Part shown: piece after piece, positions 6,246-10,360 of the stretch
How positions within the stretch are numbered: position 1 is the stretch's first letter
How the letters are laid out: the number at the start of each line of letters is the position of its first letter
DNA from: Bacteroidota bacterium
Lineage (GTDB): Bacteria; Bacteroidota; Bacteroidia; Flavobacteriales_F; PHOS-HE28
Reading direction: 5' to 3'
NCBI GenBank assembly: GCA_023418095.1
Contig: JAEZDL010000062.1
Coordinates: forward strand, 1 to 10,360
Length of the DNA: 10,360 bases
Program-made: the position numbers and the translations under genes
Notes under the pieces: model-generated
The model's input: only the letters and a program-made list of their open reading frames with translations
What the model was told of the DNA's origin: nothing
Database searches by the model: none

Positions 6246-6277
6246 GATCATCTGATCTTCTGATCATCTGATCACTT
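6246..6277. repeat. 8-bp tandem repeat GATCATCT / GATCTTCT
   Basis: Four units lie head to tail: GATCATCT, GATCTTCT, GATCATCT, GATCACTT. They sit inside a wider GATC-rich, non-coding stretch (about 6180-6320) between repeat copy 2 and the secA promoter. I see no gene or other clear signal in that stretch. Confidence 0.65.
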
Positions 6278-6331
6278 CCGCCGATCTGTCAGCCGATCGC
6301 TTACGGCCCGATCCGTGCTGGGGCGAACCCG

Positions 6332-6339
6332 TACCTTTG
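6332..6339 (+). promoter_or_regulatory. Promoter -7 box of secA
   Basis: TACCTTTG is an exact TAnnTTTG match and is the same octamer as in the receptor promoter. It leaves a leader of about 45 bases before ATG 6393. No clear -33 TTG is seen at the expected distance. Confidence 0.6.
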
Positions 6340-6392
6340 CACGCCTTCGGCGCAAGCGTAAAGCAATTCCGAAGCATATTTCAGATCGAACA

Positions 6393-9300
6393 ATGATAGG
6401 TTCCCTTTCCAAGGCCTTCAAGAGCATTTTCGGCGACAAAGCCCAACGCGACCTGAAAGAGGTGATGCCGTTGGTGGAGAGAACAAAAGAGGAATTCGCC
6501 AAGCTCGCCGGCTTGAGCAACGATGAATTACGCGCGCGAACCACCAAGCTGAAGGCTCGCGTGCAGGAACGCACAAAGGCCACCGACGATCAGGTGGCGG
6601 CGCTTCGGAAAGAGATCGACGATGATCCGAAAATGGACATCACCGAGCGCGAGACGCGTTATGAAAAGATCGACAAACTGCTTGCGGATAGCCTGAAGGA
6701 CATCGAGGAAGTGCTGAACGAGATCCTGCCGGAAGCGTTCGCCGTAGTGAAGGAAACAGCGCGGCGTTTCAAGGAGAACGCGGAGATCACCGTCACCGCC
6801 ACCGATCTGGACCGTGAGCTCGCGATCAAGCGCAGCGACAGCATCCGCATTGAAGGCGACAAGGCGATCTGGAAGAACACCTGGATCGCAGCCGGCAACC
6901 GCGTTACGTGGGACATGGTGCATTACGATGTGCAGCTGATCGGCGGTGCGGCCCTGCATCGCGGGAAGATCGCCGAGATGAGCACTGGTGAAGGAAAAAC
7001 CCTGGTGAGCACGCTGCCTGTCTACCTGAACGCGCTTGCGGGGCGCGGCGTACATCTCGTAACGGTGAACGATTACCTGGCGAAGCGTGATGCGGAATGG
7101 ATGGGCCCCATCCACGAATTCCATGGTTTGCGCGTGGATTGCATCGACAAGCACCAGCCCAACAGTGCCGATCGGCGCAATGCGTATCTGGCTGACATCA
7201 CTTACGGTACCAACAACGAGTTCGGGTTCGACTACCTGCGCGACAACATGGCACATGTGCCAACAGCCCTCGTGCAGCGCAAACATCATTTCGCGATCGT
7301 GGATGAAGTGGACAGCGTTCTTGTCGATGACGCGCGGACACCATTGATCATAAGCGGTCCGACCCCGAAAGGCGATGTGCACCAATTCGATGAATACAAA
7401 CCGCGCGTGGAGCGGCTTTACAGCGCGCAGCGCCAGCTGATCACCAAGCTTCTCACCGAAGCGAAGGAACAGTTGAAAGGACTGGCCGATGGATCGGCCA
7501 CAAAGGATCAACTGGAAAAAGGCGGCATGGCGCTTCTTCGCGCGCATCGCGGACTTCCGAAGAACAGCGCGCTGATCAAGTTCCTGAGCGAACCCGGCGT
7601 TCGTGCGCATCTGCAAAAGACCGAGAACCACTACCTGCAGGATCAGGGCAAGGAAATGCCGAAGGTGGATGCGGAACTGTTCTTCACGATCGATGAGAAG
7701 CAGCACGGGATCGAACTCACCGAAAAAGGCGTTGACCTGATCAGCGGCGATGCCAACGATCCGCAATTCTTCATTATGCCCGATGTAGGCGGAACCATCG
7801 CAGAGATCGAAAAGAGCGCGGCTTCCGTGGAGGAAAAAGCGAAGCGCAAGGATGAACTTCTGCGTGAATTCGGCATCAAGAGCGAACGGATCCACACGGT
7901 GAACCAATTGATCCGCGCCTACGCGCTCTACGAGAAGGATGTGGAGTACGTGGTGATGGACGGCAAGGTGAAGATCGTGGATGAGCAGACCGGCCGCATC
8001 CTGGAAGGCCGCCGCTACAGCGATGGTCTGCACCAGGCGATCGAAAGCAAGGAAAAGGTGAAGGTGGAAGATGCCACGCAGACCTACGCCACCATTACCC
8101 TGCAGAACTATTTCCGCATGTACCACAAGCTTGCGGGAATGACGGGAACTGCGGAAACGGAAGCGCAGGAACTCTGGGACATCTACAAGCTGGATGTGAT
8201 GGTGATCCCCACCAACCGCCCGGTGATCCGCAAGGACAGTGAGGACATGGTCTTCAAAACGAAACGCGAGAAATACAACGCCGTGATCGATGAGATCGTG
8301 ACACTTCGCGAGGCCGGAAGACCTTCTCTCGTGGGTACAACGAGCGTTGAAGTGAGCGAACTCGTGAGCCGGATGCTCACCCTGCGCAAGATCCCGCACA
8401 ACGTATTGAATGCGAAACAGCACCAACGTGAAGCGGAGATCGTTCTGCAGGCGGGTATGCCTGGAACGGTGACGATCGCAACCAACATGGCAGGTCGCGG
8501 TACCGACATCAAGCTCGGCGCGGGTGTGAAGGAAGCGGGCGGCCTCGCGATCATCGGTACGGAAAAGCACGACAGCCGGCGCGTGGATCGGCAATTGCGT
8601 GGCCGTGCAGGCCGCCAGGGCGATCCAGGAAGTTCGCAGTTCTACGTGAGCCTGGAGGATGACCTGATGCGCATGTTCAACAGCCAGCGCATCTCGAAAT
8701 TGATGGATCAGCTCGGCCTGAAGGTAGGCGAAGTGATCCAGCACCGCATGGTCACCGCAAGCATCGAGCGGGCGCAGAAAAAGGTGGAGGAGAACAACTT
8801 CGGCATCCGCAAACGCTTGCTGGAGTATGATGATGTGATGAACAGCCAGCGCACCGTGATCTACAAGCGGCGCCACCACGCGCTCTTCGGCGAGCGGCTG
8901 AAGCTGGACATATTGAACATGTTCTACGATCTGGCCACCAGCGTAGTGAACGACTATCACCAGGATGGCGATCTGGAAGGCTTCCAGATGGAGCTCTTCC
9001 GCAAATTCTCGATCGAAAGTCCGGTGGATGAGGACGGCTTCCGCAAGATCAAGCCGGAGGAACTGATCGACAAGGTCTACGAGGCTGCGATCCAGCGCTA
9101 CGAGCGCCACGGCGCGCAGATCGCCGCGCAGGCCATGCCTGTGATCACCGACGTTTTCCTCAACCAGGGCCAGCAATACGAGAACATCGTGGTGCCGATC
9201 ACCGATGGAACCCGCACCATGCAGGTGGTGGCCAACCTGCAAAAGAGCTACAAGAGCCAGGGCACGGAACTGATCACGAGCATCGAGAAATACATCACGC

Positions 9301-9773
9301 TCGCGATCATAGACAACGAGTGGAAGGAACATCTGCGCGAAATGGACGATCTGCGCCGCAGCGTGCAGAACGCCACCTACGAGCAGAAGGATCCGCTGTT
9401 GATCTACAAGCTGGAAAGCTTCAAGCTCTTCAAGGCCATGATCGAGCGGATCAACGGCGAGGTGGTCAGCTTCCTCTCCAAGGCAGGCCTGCCCACGCAA
9501 CAACCGCAACTTCGCGAAGCACCTGCGCAACGCGCCCCGCAACCGCGCACACAGACCAGCCGCACCGAGGTTCCTTCTTACGCCGGCGCCCGTACCAGTG
9601 CTGCTCCGCAACCCGCCCGTGCCGGCAATGCGCCGCAACAGAGGCCGCCCGCAGGGCCCCCTCCTCCGCGCCCTACACAACCTGTGCGCGTGGAGATGAA
9701 AGTGGGACGCAACGATCCATGTCCGTGCGGCAGCGGCAAGAAGTTCAAGCAGTGCCACGGCAAGGACGCCTGA
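6393..9773 (+). CDS. secA: Preprotein translocase ATPase SecA
   Basis: The 1,126-residue SecA motor drives unfolded preproteins through the SecYEG channel. Nucleotide-binding motifs are all present: Walker A TGEGKT (G199-T203), Walker B VDEVDS (D304-D307), and in the second helicase domain TNMAGRGTD (697-705) and RQLRGRAGRQGDPG (motif VI, Q734-R741). The preprotein-binding domain follows DEVD, and scaffold/wing regions follow motif VI. A proline- and glutamine-rich linker (about 1033-1100) leads to the zinc-binding SEC-C tail, C1110-P-C1112...C1121-H1122, which in the family binds SecB and lipids. It is over 200 residues longer than E. coli SecA; nearly 100 of these lie before Walker A, as is usual in Bacteroidota. 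The frame opens upstream at 6315, but that lies before the promoter box, and MIGSLSKAFKSIFGDK at 6393 is the proper N-terminus. It supplies the Sec export that signal-peptide proteins and T9SS cargo need. Confidence 0.98.
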   Translation: MIGSLSKAFKSIFGDKAQRDLKEVMPLVERTKEEFAKLAGLSNDELRARTTKLKARVQERTKATDDQVAALRKEIDDDPKMDITERETRYEKIDKLLADSLKDIEEVLNEILPEAFAVVKETARRFKENAEITVTATDLDRELAIKRSDSIRIEGDKAIWKNTWIAAGNRVTWDMVHYDVQLIGGAALHRGKIAEMSTGEGKTLVSTLPVYLNALAGRGVHLVTVNDYLAKRDAEWMGPIHEFHGLRVDCIDKHQPNSADRRNAYLADITYGTNNEFGFDYLRDNMAHVPTALVQRKHHFAIVDEVDSVLVDDARTPLIISGPTPKGDVHQFDEYKPRVERLYSAQRQLITKLLTEAKEQLKGLADGSATKDQLEKGGMALLRAHRGLPKNSALIKFLSEPGVRAHLQKTENHYLQDQGKEMPKVDAELFFTIDEKQHGIELTEKGVDLISGDANDPQFFIMPDVGGTIAEIEKSAASVEEKAKRKDELLREFGIKSERIHTVNQLIRAYALYEKDVEYVVMDGKVKIVDEQTGRILEGRRYSDGLHQAIESKEKVKVEDATQTYATITLQNYFRMYHKLAGMTGTAETEAQELWDIYKLDVMVIPTNRPVIRKDSEDMVFKTKREKYNAVIDEIVTLREAGRPSLVGTTSVEVSELVSRMLTLRKIPHNVLNAKQHQREAEIVLQAGMPGTVTIATNMAGRGTDIKLGAGVKEAGGLAIIGTEKHDSRRVDRQLRGRAGRQGDPGSSQFYVSLEDDLMRMFNSQRISKLMDQLGLKVGEVIQHRMVTASIERAQKKVEENNFGIRKRLLEYDDVMNSQRTVIYKRRHHALFGERLKLDILNMFYDLATSVVNDYHQDGDLEGFQMELFRKFSIESPVDEDGFRKIKPEELIDKVYEAAIQRYERHGAQIAAQAMPVITDVFLNQGQQYENIVVPITDGTRTMQVVANLQKSYKSQGTELITSIEKYITLAIIDNEWKEHLREMDDLRRSVQNATYEQKDPLLIYKLESFKLFKAMIERINGEVVSFLSKAGLPTQQPQLREAPAQRAPQPRTQTSRTEVPSYAGARTSAAPQPARAGNAPQQRPPAGPPPPRPTQPVRVEMKVGRNDPCPCGSGKKFKQCHGKDA

Positions 9774-9800
9774 TCGGACCGGTAAGCATGATCTGAATCT

Positions 9801-9901
9801 GGGCGTGCCGGCGCCCAAAAGCAGCGCCGTCGGGCCAATGCTGCAAGTCCTCAGCCGCCAAATGCGCGGCCTCCGGGCTTTACGCGAATGTCCCTCACGC
9901 A
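9801..9901 (+). repeat. Dispersed intergenic repeat, copy 3
   Basis: A 101-bp element from GGGCGTGCCGGCGC to TGTCCCTCACGCA, in direct orientation and about 93% identical by eye to copy 1. It begins 27 bases after the secA stop codon. Its orientation relative to the upstream gene is opposite to that of copies 1 and 2. The first hairpin is kept except for one mismatch at the loop end. Confidence 0.85.
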
Positions 9902-9919
9902 CATCCGGTCCGGCGTGCA

Positions 9920-9933
9920 ATAACAATTGTTAT
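9920..9933. promoter_or_regulatory. AT-rich perfect palindrome, possible operator
   Basis: ATAACAATTGTTAT is a 14-bp perfect palindrome in otherwise GC-rich DNA, 22 bases upstream of the -33 element of the DUF2188 promoter. Its core CAATTG recurs at 9953-9958, overlapping that -33 element, 29 bases from the first. The size and symmetry suit a dimeric repressor or activator of the MarR or TetR kind; the regulator is not in the window. Confidence 0.45.
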
Positions 9934-9955
9934 CACCGATGCACGATCGATACAA

Positions 9956-9986
9956 TTGACCGATCCTGCGATCCCATCTACTTTTG
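9956..9986 (+). promoter_or_regulatory. Promoter of the DUF2188 gene
   Basis: TTG (9956-9958) and TACTTTTG (9979-9986) are separated by 20 bases and match the Bacteroidota -33 and -7 elements. Transcription should begin near 9993. This rules out the in-frame TTG at 9956 as start codon, because it would not be in the mRNA. Confidence 0.7.
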
Positions 9987-10000
9987 TTGCGCTTCACCCG

Positions 10001-10258
10001 GTGCATTCCGCCGGTAGAGGAGAACCCATCACAAAGATCTACCGCATAACGCTCCGGCCGGATGGAAAATGGCAGGGCATCGAGAACGGCGCCGAAGTGC
10101 CGCTGATCCTTGCGCACACCCGCGAACTCGCCGAGGAAGTGATCTTCGACATGGCGCGTGAGGTCGGCAATTCACGCGTGCTGGTCTACAACAGCCACAA
10201 CGAACTCACCCAGGAACGCACCTTCGCGGCCAAACCGGCCAGGGGAACGATCGGTTGA
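10001..10258 (+). CDS. DUF2188-like small protein, start codon uncertain
   Basis: The product is a small soluble protein of 76-85 residues. The core TKIYRITLRPDGKWQGIENG is followed by AHTRELAEEVIFDMAREVGN and RVLVYNSHNELTQERTF. This matches the DUF2188 layout: a 'Y.v.P..dGW.v' strand pair, a helix with 'T+.EA...A...', and a final 'l.vh...g.iqeerty' strand. Function is unknown. From the promoter, the first usable canonical codon is GTG 10001, giving 85 residues, but no ribosome site is seen before it. A strong AGAGGAGAA lies at 10016-10024, three bases before an in-frame ATC (10028), exactly where family members normally start. The N-terminus is therefore open. A strong hairpin follows the stop. 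Confidence 0.7.
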   Translation: MHSAGRGEPITKIYRITLRPDGKWQGIENGAEVPLILAHTRELAEEVIFDMAREVGNSRVLVYNSHNELTQERTFAAKPARGTIG

Positions 10259-10275
10259 ACCTTCCTTTATCAATG

Positions 10276-10308
10276 GCGAAGGCCGGTCTTGTCAGGACCG
10301 GCCTTCGC
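10276..10308. terminator. Strong hairpin terminator between convergent genes
   Basis: A 13-bp perfect stem, GCGAAGGCCGGTC (10276-10288) with its exact complement at 10296-10308, and a 7-base loop TTGTCAG. It lies 17 bases after the DUF2188 stop and 26 bases after the stop of the - strand gene at the right edge. No long T-tract follows on the + strand, so efficiency is uncertain, but position and symmetry suit a shared terminator. Confidence 0.75.
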
Positions 10309-10334
10309 ACATATGGTGTATGTAGTCTGGTTCG

Positions 10335-10360
10335 CTAGAATTCCACCGGCATGCGGATCT
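10335..10360 (-). CDS. C-terminal end of a - strand gene, most of it outside the window
   Basis: On the - strand, the edge reads ATC CGC ATG CCG GTG GAA TTC TAG, giving ...IRMPVEF-stop. The shared terminator just beyond the stop supports a real gene end. A 'xxxPVxF' tail is common in TonB energy-transducer C-termini, among others, but seven residues are too few to name the product. Confidence 0.4.

Noticed and set aside
6528..9773. Other shorter frames inside secA, the receptor, the methyltransferase and the adenosyltransferase
   Set aside because: All overlap genes with strong family evidence, lack promoter or ribosome sites, and have biased composition typical of shadow frames.
6528..9926. 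Very long open frame (about 1,130 codons) on the - strand opposite secA
   Set aside because: The translation is rich in H, L, V, A and R with no recognisable domain, and it mirrors secA codon by codon. It is a by-product of codon bias in a GC-rich gene; secA itself has all family motifs.

Overview
The window looks like a chromosomal segment from a fairly high-GC member of the Bacteroidota, probably a Flavobacteriales-type lineage. Four things support this: a type IX secretion C-terminal sorting domain at the left edge; a TonB-dependent receptor with an N-terminal carboxypeptidase-regulatory-like domain; an enlarged SecA of about 1,126 residues; and the Bacteroidota promoter box TAnnTTTG ahead of most genes. 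I see no phage, transposase, CRISPR, tRNA or rRNA.

Layout. (1) 1-176: tail of a type IX secreted protein on the + strand. It converges on a TonB-dependent receptor (246-2645, - strand), with a perfect palindromic terminator between them. (2) 2646-2793: receptor leader on the - strand, made of a TAnnTTTG promoter, a TPP (thiamine pyrophosphate) riboswitch and a possible Shine-Dalgarno-sequestering hairpin. This makes the receptor a probable thiamine-compound importer. (3) 2801-2997: short direct and inverted repeats, then copy 1 of a roughly 100-bp dispersed repeat. (4) 3006-3419: DUF6157-type protein on the - strand. (5) 3590-6056, + strand: an unrecognised exported protein, a class I SAM-dependent methyltransferase, a PduO-type cobalamin adenosyltransferase and a small DUF2795 protein. 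(6) 6057-6392: copy 2 of the repeat (inverted), a GATC-based 8-bp tandem repeat and the secA promoter. (7) 6393-9773: secA. (8) 9774-10000: copy 3 of the repeat, an AT-rich 14-bp palindrome and a well-formed promoter. (9) 10001-10258: DUF2188-type protein whose start codon is uncertain, a strong terminator hairpin, and the last seven codons of a - strand gene at the right edge.

The genes do not form one pathway. Most seem to be separate transcription units, each with its own box. Links are limited to cofactor supply (thiamine uptake, adenosylcobalamin formation) and protein export (SecA, the type IX cargo tail, exported proteins).

I found no convincing new multi-gene system. The items most worth a second look are the riboswitch-controlled receptor with its leader hairpin, the three-copy repeat sitting at gene 3' ends, the palindrome upstream of the DUF2188 gene, that gene's possible ATC start, and strong over-representation of GATC across coding and non-coding DNA.
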